This document shows, one piece after another, positions 1 through 9,354 of a stretch of 64,000 nt of DNA (the stretch's first letter is position 1; the number at the start of each line of letters is the position of its first letter). The notes under the pieces were generated by a model that made no database searches, was not told the DNA's origin, and saw nothing but the letters and a program-made list of their open reading frames with translations. The position numbers and the translations under genes are program-made. Source of the DNA: Bradyrhizobium sp. JYMT SZCCT0428 (GTDB lineage: Bacteria; Pseudomonadota; Alphaproteobacteria; Rhizobiales; Xanthobacteraceae); contig NZ_JAFCLS010000045.1 of assembly GCF_018131075.1 (NCBI RefSeq), positions 1 to 64,000 of the forward strand, given 5' to 3'.

Positions 1-385
1 TGCACACGAGCATACAGGGCAGCGGAGAACACCCGGCCTTCCCTGCGCAATGGCTTTACGGCTTATGCCGTGATCTCCCCGGAGACGAGTTCTTGGTTGA
101 CTCCGTCGCCGCCGTTCCCGCTTGCGCTTCTCCGACAGCTTGACGCCTGCAACGGGCGCCAGGACCACACGGTTTTGCCGTACGCTTATCCACGCCATCG
201 TCTCAGCGCAAACCAGCGTCCACCGCAACCCGTCCAACGTCCGTGACGACGGCCGACGCCCTCTGAGTGGGACGGGATGGGCAAATATATGCACCTGATT
301 TGCATTCTGGTAAACAGAAATATTTTTTATTTCAAGGCTTGGCATGATTTCTGCAAATCAGAACTGATTTGCCCGTCGGGTTACT
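1..385. repeat. Dispersed intergenic repeat of Bradyrhizobium type (left edge, partial)
   Basis: No convincing gene is present. A frame is open from base 1 to a TGA at 241-243 without a start codon. Its text resembles a repeat family that I remember as frequent in Bradyrhizobium and relatives, often annotated as a short hypothetical protein. The right part (about 290-385) is AT-richer than the surroundings and contains two related CAAATCAG/CTGATTTGC-like stretches. I read it as a non-coding or decayed mobile repeat that continues off the left edge. Confidence 0.45.
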
Positions 386-401
386 TTGTCGCACTCTCTA
401 T

Positions 402-549
402 CCGTCATTCCGGGGCACGCGAAGCGTGAACCCGGAATCCATCGGGCGCCAGCGCATGCGGCCCAATGGATTCCGGGCTCGCGCTACGCGCGCCCCGGAA
501 TGACCAAGGAGGCGATGGGTTTCGCTGCGCTCTACCCATCCTACGAGCT
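402..549. repeat. Palindromic REP-like element plus short repeat module
   Basis: The block at 402-504 begins with CGTCATTCCGGGGC and ends with GCCCCGGAATGAC, so it can fold into a long imperfect hairpin. A 39-base module follows at 511-549, recurs exactly at 2081-2119, and in variant form recurs at 2258-2289 and 23301-23381. The stop codon of the next gene (548-550) touches its right end. The repeat probably acts as a transcription terminator for that minus-strand gene and as a substrate for recombination. Confidence 0.8.
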
Positions 550-1951
550 AACTCCCGAGCAGCGACGTCCCGAACGCTCGCCGCCAGACTGTCAGGAAGC
601 GTGGAAACCAGGAGTGCGCGACGGCGCTCTGATAGGCCCAGGTGCGGTATTTGAGGCCTTTTTCAGAAATCAGTTCCTGATATCCGCCGTGGGTTTCGGT
701 CACGGTGCGGATGTTGCGCAATATATCGCAGGCATAAGCCCGATAAATCCCGGAGCCGGAACATTCATCGTGCTCAAGCATGCGATCGGCGAATTCGACG
801 TTGAAGGTCGGCCAGGACGAACGGCCCTGATAGGCCGGCGCCGCAATTTTGTGAATGAGCTTGTTCAGCGGATTATCGGCGGACACCAGAAAGTGCGATG
901 TATCCGGGACCCGAAACCGCGGCTCGGCGAGGATGAAGTCGGTCGTGGCCGCGAACAGCGCGCGTTCCTCCGCGTCGTTCAAATCCCAAAAGCCCTGATG
1001 CACATTCACGAAATCGAGCGCGATGGAATAAACCGGCGACGGCGCGCGGGAGTCCAGGGAATGACTGATATAGCCGTGCCGGCCGAACAGCAGCAGCAGC
1101 TCCTTCTTGTACTGTGACAGCGCGCGTCCAAGCAGCTGCTCCAGCTCGGTTTGCTCGATGATCCCAAGCTTGATACCGCGCAGGAACGTCGCATAGACGC
1201 AGGCATTGGTGACGAACCGCCGGCGTTCGGCACGGGTATCGGTCGCCGCAGAACGGGGCGCGCTGACGTCGCACAGCAGCGCCGAAAGCCCGGTGTCATC
1301 GAAGCGTTCCAGCGCCCCGGCGAGCTTGAATATCTCCCGCTTCAAATCGGCGCGATACTCCGCGAGCAACAGGCGGCCGGCATGCGCGCCTTGCGACATC
1401 GCCAGATACGAAGCCGGCCTTTGCTCGGCGGAGAGCAGTTGCTCCAGGCCAGCAAGGATACCGAGCAGCGTATCCGAGGGGCGCGAAAAATAGTTGATCC
1501 CGATGTAGCGGTTGCGCCCGGCAGGCACGATCGTCGTGGTGACGACGCCGGCACGAACGGCTTCCAGCATCAGCCGGACGCTTTTCTCGAGCAGCCGAAC
1601 CCTGCGGACCGCGTCCTGCGCATCCATGATGGTCTCGGGGTCGAGGACATCAGGATAGAACCAGGCAAAGTCGCGCGGATAATAGGCGGAGGCGTGCGGC
1701 GCCCCGGTAACCAGAAAGGCTTCCTTCTCGGCAAACGCCGCATTCATCGAATGCCGGTACAGCTCCTCGATGCCCGCCGACAAATGATATTTTCGAAGGA
1801 AACGATCACCGAGAAAATGACGGCCTGAATGCTGTTGGCGACAAAACTCGCCAACATGCCTTGATGAAAGCGGTATCCGCGATGCGATGAAAATGTGATC
1901 TGGCTGTTCATGGGCGGAAATGAGAGCAATGTCCGGCGTGTCTGGTATCAC
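548..1951 (-). CDS. Hypothetical protein, six-hairpin glycosidase-like
   Basis: The product is 467 residues from a GTG start at 1951. The true start is uncertain; a Met near residue 69 is an alternative because the region before it is poor in recognisable features. The body is helix-rich with aromatic motifs such as YYPRDFAWFYPD, and a C-terminal stretch (WAYQSAVAHSWFP) recalls the alpha/alpha-toroid of glucoamylase, trehalase and debranching-type glycosidases. I cannot name catalytic residues, so the enzymatic role is only suggested. No signal peptide or membrane segment is evident. The gene stands alone between repeat clusters and has no operon partner. Substrate and pathway are unknown. 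Confidence 0.55.
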   Translation of the reverse strand: MIPDTPDIALISAHEQPDHIFIASRIPLSSRHVGEFCRQQHSGRHFLGDRFLRKYHLSAGIEELYRHSMNAAFAEKEAFLVTGAPHASAYYPRDFAWFYPDVLDPETIMDAQDAVRRVRLLEKSVRLMLEAVRAGVVTTTIVPAGRNRYIGINYFSRPSDTLLGILAGLEQLLSAEQRPASYLAMSQGAHAGRLLLAEYRADLKREIFKLAGALERFDDTGLSALLCDVSAPRSAATDTRAERRRFVTNACVYATFLRGIKLGIIEQTELEQLLGRALSQYKKELLLLFGRHGYISHSLDSRAPSPVYSIALDFVNVHQGFWDLNDAEERALFAATTDFILAEPRFRVPDTSHFLVSADNPLNKLIHKIAAPAYQGRSSWPTFNVEFADRMLEHDECSGSGIYRAYACDILRNIRTVTETHGGYQELISEKGLKYRTWAYQSAVAHSWFPRFLTVWRRAFGTSLLGS

Positions 1952-2026
1952 GCGTTGGTACTCCAGGCATCATTGATTCGTCTCTCCGCAACAGCGCGGG
2001 GAAGTTTGTCATCGAACTGTCATGTA

Positions 2027-2289
2027 GGTCTGTAGGGTGGGTAGAGCGCAGCGAAACCCACCACGCCAAACACTGACGAAGGCGATGGGTTTCGCTGCGC
2101 TCTACCCATCCTACGAGCTCCGTCATTCCGGGGCGATGCGCAGCATCGAGCCCGGAATCCATCGGACGACAGAGCATGCGGCCTGATGGATTCCGGGCTC
2201 GCGCTGCGCGCGCCCACAGATGCGCAATTGCGCATCGGGGAATGACGAAAGAAGGCGATGGGTTTCGCTTCGCTCTACCCATCCTACGA
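2027..2289. repeat. Composite of three intergenic palindromic repeats
   Basis: From left to right there are: an inverted pair of the GGGTAGAGCG/CGCTCTACCC module (about 2030-2117); a REP-like hairpin block (about 2121-2250) bounded by CGTCATTCCGGGGC and GGGGAATGACG; and a further half-copy of the first module (2258-2289). The block separates two minus-strand genes and no coding region is visible in it. It is the right-hand partner of the repeat at 402-549. Confidence 0.8.
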
Positions 2290-2290
2290 A

Positions 2291-3556
2291 TTACTTCGGC
2301 CTGAAATTCTCCACCAGCCTCAGCAGCACCCTCGCCCCTGCATCCGCATCGGCCGTCTCGACATGCTCCGCCGGATTATGGCTGATGCCGCCGCGGCAGC
2401 GTACGAACAGCATGGCGACGTCTGATATATCGATCATCGCCATGCCGTCATGCCCGGCGCCGCTCGGCAGGTCGAACACGCCAAAACCTTCGGCGGCGAC
2501 GGCGTCTGCGACCTGCGCCTTGAGCCAGGGCGCGCAGGGCACGGTGCGGTTTTCGTGGGTGACGTCGAGCTGCAGGACGAGATTGCGGCGTTTCGCGATG
2601 GCTTCGATGCGGCGCACGATGTCGGCGACGGCCATCTTGCGGTGCGGATCTGACGGCGCGCGGATGTCGAGCGTGAAGGAGACGAGGCCGGGGATCACGT
2701 TGGTGGCGCCGGGCATCGCGTCGATATAGCCGACGGTGCCGACGAGACCGGCCGCATCGGTCTTGCAGAATTCCTCCACCATGCAGATGCATTCGGCGGC
2801 GCCTGCCAGCGCATCGCGCCGGAACGCCATCGGCACCGTGCCGGCATGGCCGGCCATACCAGTCAGTTTTGCTGCCAGCCGCGTAGCGCCCGCGATCGCG
2901 GTGACGACGCCGACCGGCAGATTGTTCTCTTCCAGCACCGGCCCCTGCTCGATGTGCAGCTCGACATAGGCGTGGAGTTCGCGGCGGGTCCGCGCGGCCG
3001 CGCCGATATGCTCGGGGTCGAGGCCGAATGTGACCATCGCATCGCGCATCGAGATGCCGGCATGGTCGCGTGAATTGAGTGCGCTCTCCACAAAGGTGCC
3101 CGCGACCGCGCGGCTGCCGAGCAGCGTCGAGGCGAAGCGCACGCCCTCCTCGTCGGCAAATCCAACGACTTCGACCGCGAATGGCAGCCGCCGCCCGCGT
3201 TTGTTCAGATCGGCGACGCAGGAGATGGCCGTGATCAGGCCGAGCGGGCCGTCCCATTTGCCGGCATCGCGCACGGTGTCGTAATGCGAGCCCAGCATCA
3301 GGCACGGCAGGCCCGGCCGGTCGCCTTCGTAGCGGCCGCAGACATTGCCGATGGCGTCGAGATGCGCGGCCATGCCGGCCTCGCGCATCCATGACAGAAT
3401 GAGATCGGCGGCGATGCGGTGCTCGGGCGAAAGGAAGATCCGCGCCAGATGCTCTGGGGTCTCGGAGATCGCCGCGAGCTGGTTGATCCGGCCGACGATT
3501 TCATCGCCAAGCGCTGCTTTGCCCGAGACGCTGCTGGCCACTTCTGTCTTGCTCAT
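2291..3556 (-). CDS. Allantoate amidohydrolase / N-carbamoyl-amino-acid hydrolase, M20 family
   Basis: This 421-residue cytosolic metallohydrolase of the Zn-dependent AllC/HyuC group of the M20 peptidase family would hydrolyse allantoate, releasing ammonia and CO2 on the way to ureidoglycine/ureidoglycolate. Metal-site motifs are visible: GSHYDTV (H91, D93), GKWDGPLG (D102), FADEEGVRF and HIEQGPVLE. Start ATG 3556 was chosen because AGGAAA lies just upstream; the longer reading back to 3610 lacks family-like sequence. Allantoinase, urate oxidase and related genes in the same island favour allantoate over other N-carbamoyl substrates, but sequence alone does not separate these activities. Confidence 0.85.
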   Translation of the reverse strand: MSKTEVASSVSGKAALGDEIVGRINQLAAISETPEHLARIFLSPEHRIAADLILSWMREAGMAAHLDAIGNVCGRYEGDRPGLPCLMLGSHYDTVRDAGKWDGPLGLITAISCVADLNKRGRRLPFAVEVVGFADEEGVRFASTLLGSRAVAGTFVESALNSRDHAGISMRDAMVTFGLDPEHIGAAARTRRELHAYVELHIEQGPVLEENNLPVGVVTAIAGATRLAAKLTGMAGHAGTVPMAFRRDALAGAAECICMVEEFCKTDAAGLVGTVGYIDAMPGATNVIPGLVSFTLDIRAPSDPHRKMAVADIVRRIEAIAKRRNLVLQLDVTHENRTVPCAPWLKAQVADAVAAEGFGVFDLPSGAGHDGMAMIDISDVAMLFVRCRGGISHNPAEHVETADADAGARVLLRLVENFRPK

Positions 3557-3977
3557 GCTTTTCCTGTCCAGCGCCGCGCCGTTTCCAGCGCGGGGCCGAT
3601 CGATACACATTCAATGCCGACGGTGTCGACGCAAGCCGCGGGCCCCTGACTGGTAGCAGCCTCAATTCGCCTGACCAGCCGGCGAGGCAAGAAATCCGCC
3701 GCCAATTCGGCCTGCTGACGGCACTGCGGGATCTAACAATTGCTTAACGACCTTGCATACAATCATGAAATGCCGCCTAAAAATTAGCCATTTCGGCCCT
3801 GCACATATTTTACATGCCGAGCAACGCCCGCCAGATAATTCAATCCGCTCATCAGCTTATGCAGGAATGCCCGCCTCACGCGCTCTGGCATGAAGATTGC
3901 GACATCGCTCCCCGAGCCCGCCGCATCGGCGCGGCCCACGAAATAGCGGGCGGTCCAACCGCCAGAGGGAGCAGCAC
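3557..3977. other. Divergent intergenic region of the purine island
   Basis: These 421 bases separate the minus-strand allantoate amidohydrolase from the plus-strand BMP transporter operon, so both promoters should lie here. A relatively AT-rich stretch at about 3735-3790 is the likeliest promoter zone. I could not identify a confident -35/-10 pair, operator or riboswitch. No open frame with family resemblance is present. Confidence 0.5.
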
Positions 3978-5087
3978 ATGGAATTTGGCAGGATTTCACG
4001 ACGGCATCTGTTGCAGGGAGGTGCGGCGCTGACACTCGGCACCGCGCTCGGCGCGGGCGCCGCGCGCGCAGCCGGCACCACCATCGGCTTCGTCTATGTC
4101 GGCTCGCGCGACGATTACGGTTACAACCAGGCGCACGCGCAAGGCGCGGCGGCGCTGAAGAAGCTGCCCGGCCTCAAGGTGATCGAGGAAGAAAAGGTGC
4201 CTGAGACCGACGCGGTCGAAAAGACCATCGAGTCCATGATCAACCTCGACGGCGCGTCGCTGCTGTTCCCGACCTCGTTCGGCTACTACAACCCGCACGT
4301 CATCAAGATGGCGAAGAAGTTTCCAAAACTGCGCTTCGAGCATTGCGGCGGCCTGTGGAGCGATAAAGACCCGACCAACGCCGGCAGCTATTTCGGCTAT
4401 ATCGACGAGGCCCAGTATATTTCCGGCATCGTTGCCGGCTACTCCACCAAGAGCGGCAAACTCGGCTTCGTCGCGGCGAAACCGATCCCGCAGGTGCTGC
4501 GCAACATCAACGCCTTCACGCTCGGCGCAAGGCTCGCCAACCCGAAGGCGACCACGCAGGTGATCTTCACCGGCGACTGGTCGATGCCGGTCAAGGAAGC
4601 CGAAGCCACCAACAGCCTGATCGACCAGGGCGTCGATGTCCTCACCTGCCACGTCGACGGTCCCAAGACCATGGTCGAGAACGCCGCGCGCCGCGGCGCG
4701 ATGGTGTGCGGCTATCACGTCAACCAGTCGCCGCTGGCGCCGAAGGCGTATCTCACCGGCGCGGAGTGGAACTGGGAAGCGCTGTATCCGAAATTCGTCA
4801 AGATGATCGCGGCCGGAGAGACCATTCCGAACTTCTATCGCGGCGGCCTCAAGGAAGAGATCGTCAAATGCTCGCCCTATGGCGAGGCGGTCTCGGCCGA
4901 GGCGCGCAAGCACGCCGACGACATCAAGGCCAAGCTCGTCGCCGGCAACTACACGATCTTCAAGGGCCCGATCATGGACAACAAGGGCAACGCGGTCATT
5001 ACGTCAGGTACCGATCGCGGCCAGACGGATCCTGAACTCGAGAAGATGAACTATCTGGTGGAAGGCGTGCTCGGAGCCACTTCGTGA
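3978..5087 (+). CDS. BMP-family ABC transporter substrate-binding protein (Tat signal)
   Basis: This 369-residue periplasmic binding protein belongs to the BMP/PnrA family, whose members bind nucleosides or related purines. The N-terminus carries a twin-arginine motif (SRRHLLQ, R8-R9) followed by a hydrophobic stretch and an Ala-rich cleavage site near residues 31-32, so export by Tat before folding is likely. ATG 3978 was chosen because AGAGGGAG precedes it and it places the Tat motif at the N-terminus. It is the first gene of a six-gene operon and overlaps the following permease by 4 bp. Purine context makes a nucleobase, nucleoside or ureide ligand likely; the exact ligand is unknown. Confidence 0.9.
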   Translation: MEFGRISRRHLLQGGAALTLGTALGAGAARAAGTTIGFVYVGSRDDYGYNQAHAQGAAALKKLPGLKVIEEEKVPETDAVEKTIESMINLDGASLLFPTSFGYYNPHVIKMAKKFPKLRFEHCGGLWSDKDPTNAGSYFGYIDEAQYISGIVAGYSTKSGKLGFVAAKPIPQVLRNINAFTLGARLANPKATTQVIFTGDWSMPVKEAEATNSLIDQGVDVLTCHVDGPKTMVENAARRGAMVCGYHVNQSPLAPKAYLTGAEWNWEALYPKFVKMIAAGETIPNFYRGGLKEEIVKCSPYGEAVSAEARKHADDIKAKLVAGNYTIFKGPIMDNKGNAVITSGTDRGQTDPELEKMNYLVEGVLGATS

Positions 5088-6193
5088 CAACAGGTTCGGC
5101 GGATCCGGTGGAGGCGGTCGGCGTTGCGCCGGCCGCTGATCCCGGCTTCCTCCAACGCTACGGCGCGACCATCGAATATATCCTGATCCCGGGCGCGGCG
5201 CTGGTCGGCGCGCTTGCAACCTTCGGGCTATTCGTGGCGCTGTTCGGCAAGAACCCGCTCGATCTCTATTTCTACATGTACCAGGGCGCGTTCGGCACCT
5301 GGTTCTCCTGGCAGAACACGCTGACACGTGCCGCGCCGCTGATCCTGACCGCGTTGTGCACGGCGCTGCCGGCGCAACTCGGCATGGTCATTATCGGCGG
5401 CGAAGGCGCGCTGCTCATTGGCGCGCTGTCGGCCACTTCAGTCGCGCTGGCGATGCCATGGGCCTCGCCATTGGTGGTGCAGACCGCGATGGTGTGCGCC
5501 GGCGTGATCGGCGGCGGTCTCTGGATCACGCTGGCGGGCGCGCTCCGGCAATATCGCGGCGTCAACGAGACCATCTCGAGCCTGCTGCTGGTCTATATCG
5601 GGCTTGCGGTGCTCAACCATCTGGTCGAGGGCGCGATGCGCGACCCCGCCAGCCTCAACAAGCCATCGACCCGCGAAATCGGCGCGGCCAACATGATCGG
5701 CAGCATTCCCGGCACCGACGTGCATTGGGGGCTGGCGTTCGGCCTGGTCGCGGCGTTCGCGTCCTACATCCTGATCTATCACACCGTGTTCGGCTTCTCG
5801 GCGCGGGTGGCCGGCGGCAACATCCGTGCGGCAAAAATCGTCGGCCTCGGCATCAACAAACTGATCCTGATCATCTGCTTTCTCGCCGGCGGCGCCGCCG
5901 GGATCGCCGGCATGGTCGAAGTCGCCGCCGTGCAGGGCCGCACCAACGCCAATCTCGCGGCCGGCTACGGATTTACCGGCATCCTCGTTGCCTTCCTGGC
6001 GCGGCACAATCCGCTGGCGATCATTCCGGTGGCGATCCTGCTCGGCGGCATCAGCGCCAGCGGCGGGCTGCTGCAGCGCCGGCTCGGATTGCCTGACGCA
6101 TCCGTATTGGTGCTGCAAGGCATCATCTTCGTGTTCGTGCTGGCGAGCGACGCGCTGTACGGCCGGATCGGCTTCCTGAAAGGAAAATCCTGA
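5084..6193 (+). CDS. BMP-type ABC transporter permease
   Basis: This 369-residue inner-membrane protein has many hydrophobic helices and belongs to the branched-chain amino acid/sugar-type permease family found with BMP proteins (YufP/NupP-like). It starts with GTG inside the stop codon of the binding-protein gene. The segment GEGALLIGALSATS and the later region LGINKLILIICFLAGG match the conserved EAA-like core of this family. It should pair with the next permease to form the channel driven by the ATPase at 7813. Confidence 0.9.
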   Translation: MTTGSADPVEAVGVAPAADPGFLQRYGATIEYILIPGAALVGALATFGLFVALFGKNPLDLYFYMYQGAFGTWFSWQNTLTRAAPLILTALCTALPAQLGMVIIGGEGALLIGALSATSVALAMPWASPLVVQTAMVCAGVIGGGLWITLAGALRQYRGVNETISSLLLVYIGLAVLNHLVEGAMRDPASLNKPSTREIGAANMIGSIPGTDVHWGLAFGLVAAFASYILIYHTVFGFSARVAGGNIRAAKIVGLGINKLILIICFLAGGAAGIAGMVEVAAVQGRTNANLAAGYGFTGILVAFLARHNPLAIIPVAILLGGISASGGLLQRRLGLPDASVLVLQGIIFVFVLASDALYGRIGFLKGKS

Positions 6194-7119
6194 TGGCGGA
6201 TGGATCGCTCGGACTCTGGACCGTTCCCTTGGCCGTGTTCGGCGGCGCCATCCGCGTCTCGACGCCGTTTCTGTTCGTGAGTCTTGGCGAATGCATCACC
6301 GAGCGTTCGGGGCGCATCAATCTCGGCCTCGAAGGCACGCTGGTGATGGGCGCGATGAGCGCCTACGGCATCTCCTATCTCAGTGGCTCGCCCTGGCTCG
6401 GCGTGCTCGCCGCCGGGATCACCGGCGCGATGCTGGGCGCGCTGCATGCGGGCATTTGCTCGCTGCCGCGCGTGAACGACATCGCGGTCGGCATCGCGCT
6501 GATGCTGTTCGGGACCGGCCTTGCCTTCTATCTCGGCAAGCCGCTGATCGAACCGACCGCGGCGCGGCTGCCGGCGATCGATTTCGGCTGGTGGAGCGAT
6601 GTGCCGCAGGTCCGCGCGGCCTTGCGGATCAACGTGCTGTTCCTGATCGGCATCGCGCTGGCGCCGCTGTTATACTGGGCGTTCAAGACCACGCGCTGGG
6701 GCTTGCTGATCCGCACCGCCGGCGAAAGCTCCGATGCGGCGCGGGCGATGGGCTATTCGGTGCTGGCGATCCGGCTGCGCGCCACCATGGTCGGCGGCTT
6801 CCTGTCCGGGATCGGCGGCTCGTTCCTGTCGCTGTTCTATCCCGGCAGCTGGAACGAGGGCCTCTCCTCCGGCCAGGGCATCACCGCGGTGGCGCTGGTG
6901 ATCTTCGCGCGCTGGGACCCGATGCTGTGCCTGTGGGCGTCGCTGGCGTTCGGCGGCGCTGCGGCGCTGGGACCGGCGCTGCAATCGGTCGGCGTCACCT
7001 CGGGCTATCACCTGTTCAACGCCGCGCCCTACATCCTTACGCTGGCGATCATGATCATCACCTGTTCGCCGAAGCGCACGCTGACCGGCGCGCCGGCCGA
7101 ATTGTCCATCACCCGATAG
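6193..7119 (+). CDS. BMP-type ABC transporter permease
   Basis: The product is 308 residues, the shorter permease of the pair (YufQ/NupQ-like), with about eight to ten predicted membrane segments. It begins with ATG overlapping the TGA of the preceding permease. The N-terminal motif ERSGRINLGLEGTLVMGAM is characteristic of this permease class. Translational coupling and gene order indicate a heterodimer with the 5084-6193 product. Confidence 0.9.
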   Translation: MADGSLGLWTVPLAVFGGAIRVSTPFLFVSLGECITERSGRINLGLEGTLVMGAMSAYGISYLSGSPWLGVLAAGITGAMLGALHAGICSLPRVNDIAVGIALMLFGTGLAFYLGKPLIEPTAARLPAIDFGWWSDVPQVRAALRINVLFLIGIALAPLLYWAFKTTRWGLLIRTAGESSDAARAMGYSVLAIRLRATMVGGFLSGIGGSFLSLFYPGSWNEGLSSGQGITAVALVIFARWDPMLCLWASLAFGGAAALGPALQSVGVTSGYHLFNAAPYILTLAIMIITCSPKRTLTGAPAELSITR

Positions 7120-7132
7120 ACGGGAGCGACCC

Positions 7133-7816
7133 ATGCCCGAGCGCTATATCTCATCCGAACCCTATGCCTGGCCCTACAACGGCGACCTGCGCCCGCAAAA
7201 CACCGCGCTCGTCATCATCGACATGCAGACCGACTTCTGTGGCGTCGGCGGCTATGTCGACAAGATGGGCTATGACCTCTCGCTGACCCGCGCGCCGATC
7301 GAGCCGATCAAGAAACTGCTTGTCGTGATGCGCGCGCAGGGCTTTCACATCATCCACACCCGCGAGGGCCACCGCCCTGATCTCACGGATCTTCCCGCCA
7401 ACAAGCAGTGGCGCTCGCGGCAGATCGGCGCCGGGATCGGCGATCCCGGCCCGTGCGGCCGCGTGCTGGTGCGCGGCGAGGCCGGCTGGGAGATCATTCC
7501 CGACCTCGCGCCGCTGCCCGGCGAGCCCATTATCGACAAGCCCGGCAAGGGATCGTTCTGCGCCACCGATCTCGAACTGATGCTGCGGCTGCGCGGCATC
7601 GAGAACCTCGTACTCACAGGCATCACCACCGACGTCTGCGTCCACACCACGATGCGCGAAGCCAACGACCGCGGTTTTGAATGCGTGCTGATCGAGGATT
7701 GCTGCGCCGCCACCGACAAGAGCAATCACGACCACGCGCTGAAGATGATCAAGATGCAGGGCGGCGTGTTCGGCGCGGTCGCAACCTCCGGCGCGTTCAT
7801 CAAGGCCGTGTCATGA
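7133..7816 (+). CDS. biuH: Biuret amidohydrolase-like cysteine hydrolase (isochorismatase family)
   Basis: This 227-residue cytosolic protein has the isochorismatase-like fold. The catalytic triad regions are visible: IIDMQTDFC (Asp), DKPGKGSF (Lys) and TTDVCVHTT (nucleophilic Cys). The N-terminal WPYNGDLRPQNTALVIIDM and REGHRPDLTDLPANKQW strongly resemble, from memory, the characterised biuret hydrolase of Rhizobium leguminosarum, which converts biuret to allophanate and ammonia. Triuret or ureidoacrylate hydrolases are close relatives, so the substrate is not certain. It sits inside the transporter operon, 13 bp after the second permease, with its stop overlapping the ATPase start. This position suggests the importer may supply its substrate. 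Confidence 0.8.
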   Translation: MPERYISSEPYAWPYNGDLRPQNTALVIIDMQTDFCGVGGYVDKMGYDLSLTRAPIEPIKKLLVVMRAQGFHIIHTREGHRPDLTDLPANKQWRSRQIGAGIGDPGPCGRVLVRGEAGWEIIPDLAPLPGEPIIDKPGKGSFCATDLELMLRLRGIENLVLTGITTDVCVHTTMREANDRGFECVLIEDCCAATDKSNHDHALKMIKMQGGVFGAVATSGAFIKAVS

Positions 7817-9345
7817 TCATCGGCGAGACACCGCTTCCCGAAGGCCCGCTCGGCGTCGACGCGGTCGCGGTGACCATGAAGTTTGGCGACTTCCTTGCAC
7901 TCGACAATGTCGCACTGAAGGTGCAGCCGGGTTCGTTCCACGCGCTGCTCGGCGAGAACGGCGCAGGAAAAAGCACGCTCGTCAAATGCATCATGGGTTA
8001 CTATCACGCGACCGAGGGCGACATTCTGGTCGGCGGCCGCGAACAGGCGATCGCCAACCCCAAGGACGCGCACGCGCTCGGGCTCGGCATGGTCTACCAG
8101 CATTTTACACTGGTGCCGGCGATGACGGTCGCCGAAAATCTGGTGCTGGCGCGCGATGACGTTCCTGCTGTCGTCAACTGGGCCAAGGAAAAACAGGAGC
8201 TGGAAGCGTTTCTGGCGCGGATGCCGTTCAAGGTGCCGCTCAACGCCAGGGTATCCGACATTTCCGCCGGCGAGCGGCAGAAATGCGAAATCCTGAAACA
8301 GCTTTATCTGAAGCGACGTTTTCTGATCCTGGACGAGCCGACCTCCGTGCTGACACCGGGCGAGGCCGACGAGGTGCTCGGCATGCTGCGCGACATGGTC
8401 GTGAACGGCGGCCTGACCATCCTGATGATCACGCATAAATTCCGCGAGGTGATGGCGTTCGCCGACGAGGTGACGATCCTGCGCCGCGGCAAGCTCGCCG
8501 GCAACGGCAAGGTCGCCGATCTCACGCCTGATAGCATGGCGCGGATGATGATCGGCGCCGAGGAGCTGACGGTGCAGCCGCCGCGCGTCGGACAATTGGG
8601 CGAGGCGCGGCTTGAGCTGAGCAAGCTTTGTGCGATCGACGATGCCGGCGCGGTCGCGGTCGAAAATGTCTCGCTCACCGTCCGCGGCGGCGAGATCGTC
8701 GGCATCGCCGGCGTCTCCGGCAACGGCCAGCGGCAACTCGTGGAAGTCCTGGCCGGCCAGCGCGAGGCCGAGAGCGGCGAAATCCGCATCCGCGGCGATC
8801 TCTATTCAGCGAGCCGCGAGGAGATGCGGCGTCACAAGATGTCGCTGCTCCCGGAGGAGCCCTTGAAGAACGCCTGCGTCGGCGGCATGAGCGTCGCCGA
8901 CAATATCGCGTTCCGTGAATTCGACCGCGCGCCGTTCGCCACGCGCGGCTGGTGGCTCAATCGCTCCGCGTTCCGAAAGGATGCCGAGCGCAAGATCGGG
9001 CTGTACAAGATCAAGACCCGCTCGCCGGACACCCCGATCGCGGCGCTCTCGGGCGGCAATGTGCAGCGCGCGGTGCTGGCGCGCGAACTCGGCGGCGAGG
9101 TCGAGGTGTTGATCGCCGCCAATCCCTGCTTCGGGCTCGATTTTGCCGCGGTCGCCCAGATCCATGCCGAGATCATGGCCGCCCGCAACCGCGGCGCCGC
9201 GGTGCTTTTGGTCAGCGAGGACCTCGACGAACTCCTCGAATTGTCGGATCGTCTGGTGGTGATGTTCCACGGACAGTTCGTCCATGAAGCCCGCGCCAGC
9301 GAGGCCGATCTCACCGAGATCGGGCGGCATATGGCCGGGCATTGA
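7813..9345 (+). CDS. BMP-type ABC transporter ATP-binding protein (two NBDs)
   Basis: The product is a 510-residue cytosolic ATPase with tandem nucleotide-binding domains. The first has a full Walker A (GENGAGKST), a signature (SAGERQK) and Walker B (FLILDEPTS). The second has the degenerate P-loop typical of this family (GVSGNGQRQ) and signature LSGGNVQR. ATG 7813 overlaps the upstream stop as ATGA; a longer upstream reading exists but lacks family sequence. It powers the two permeases at 5084-7119. Confidence 0.9.
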   Translation: MIIGETPLPEGPLGVDAVAVTMKFGDFLALDNVALKVQPGSFHALLGENGAGKSTLVKCIMGYYHATEGDILVGGREQAIANPKDAHALGLGMVYQHFTLVPAMTVAENLVLARDDVPAVVNWAKEKQELEAFLARMPFKVPLNARVSDISAGERQKCEILKQLYLKRRFLILDEPTSVLTPGEADEVLGMLRDMVVNGGLTILMITHKFREVMAFADEVTILRRGKLAGNGKVADLTPDSMARMMIGAEELTVQPPRVGQLGEARLELSKLCAIDDAGAVAVENVSLTVRGGEIVGIAGVSGNGQRQLVEVLAGQREAESGEIRIRGDLYSASREEMRRHKMSLLPEEPLKNACVGGMSVADNIAFREFDRAPFATRGWWLNRSAFRKDAERKIGLYKIKTRSPDTPIAALSGGNVQRAVLARELGGEVEVLIAANPCFGLDFAAVAQIHAEIMAARNRGAAVLLVSEDLDELLELSDRLVVMFHGQFVHEARASEADLTEIGRHMAGH

Positions 9346-9354
9346 CAGGCATTG

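Noticed and set aside
386..1117. 243-residue plus-strand open frame
   Set aside because: Its first part is the palindromic repeat and the rest is antisense to the six-hairpin-like gene.
402..2289. CRISPR-like repetition
   Set aside because: Repeats are long palindromes or 39-bp modules without regular spacing or unique spacers, and no cas genes are present.
3735..3790. Possible purine riboswitch or sigma-54 promoter before the BMP operon
   Set aside because: No purine aptamer core and no GG-N10-GC sigma-54 pattern with correct spacing could be identified by eye.
3996..4913. 305-residue minus-strand open frame
   Set aside because: Antisense to the BMP binding protein with its Tat signal; no family resemblance.
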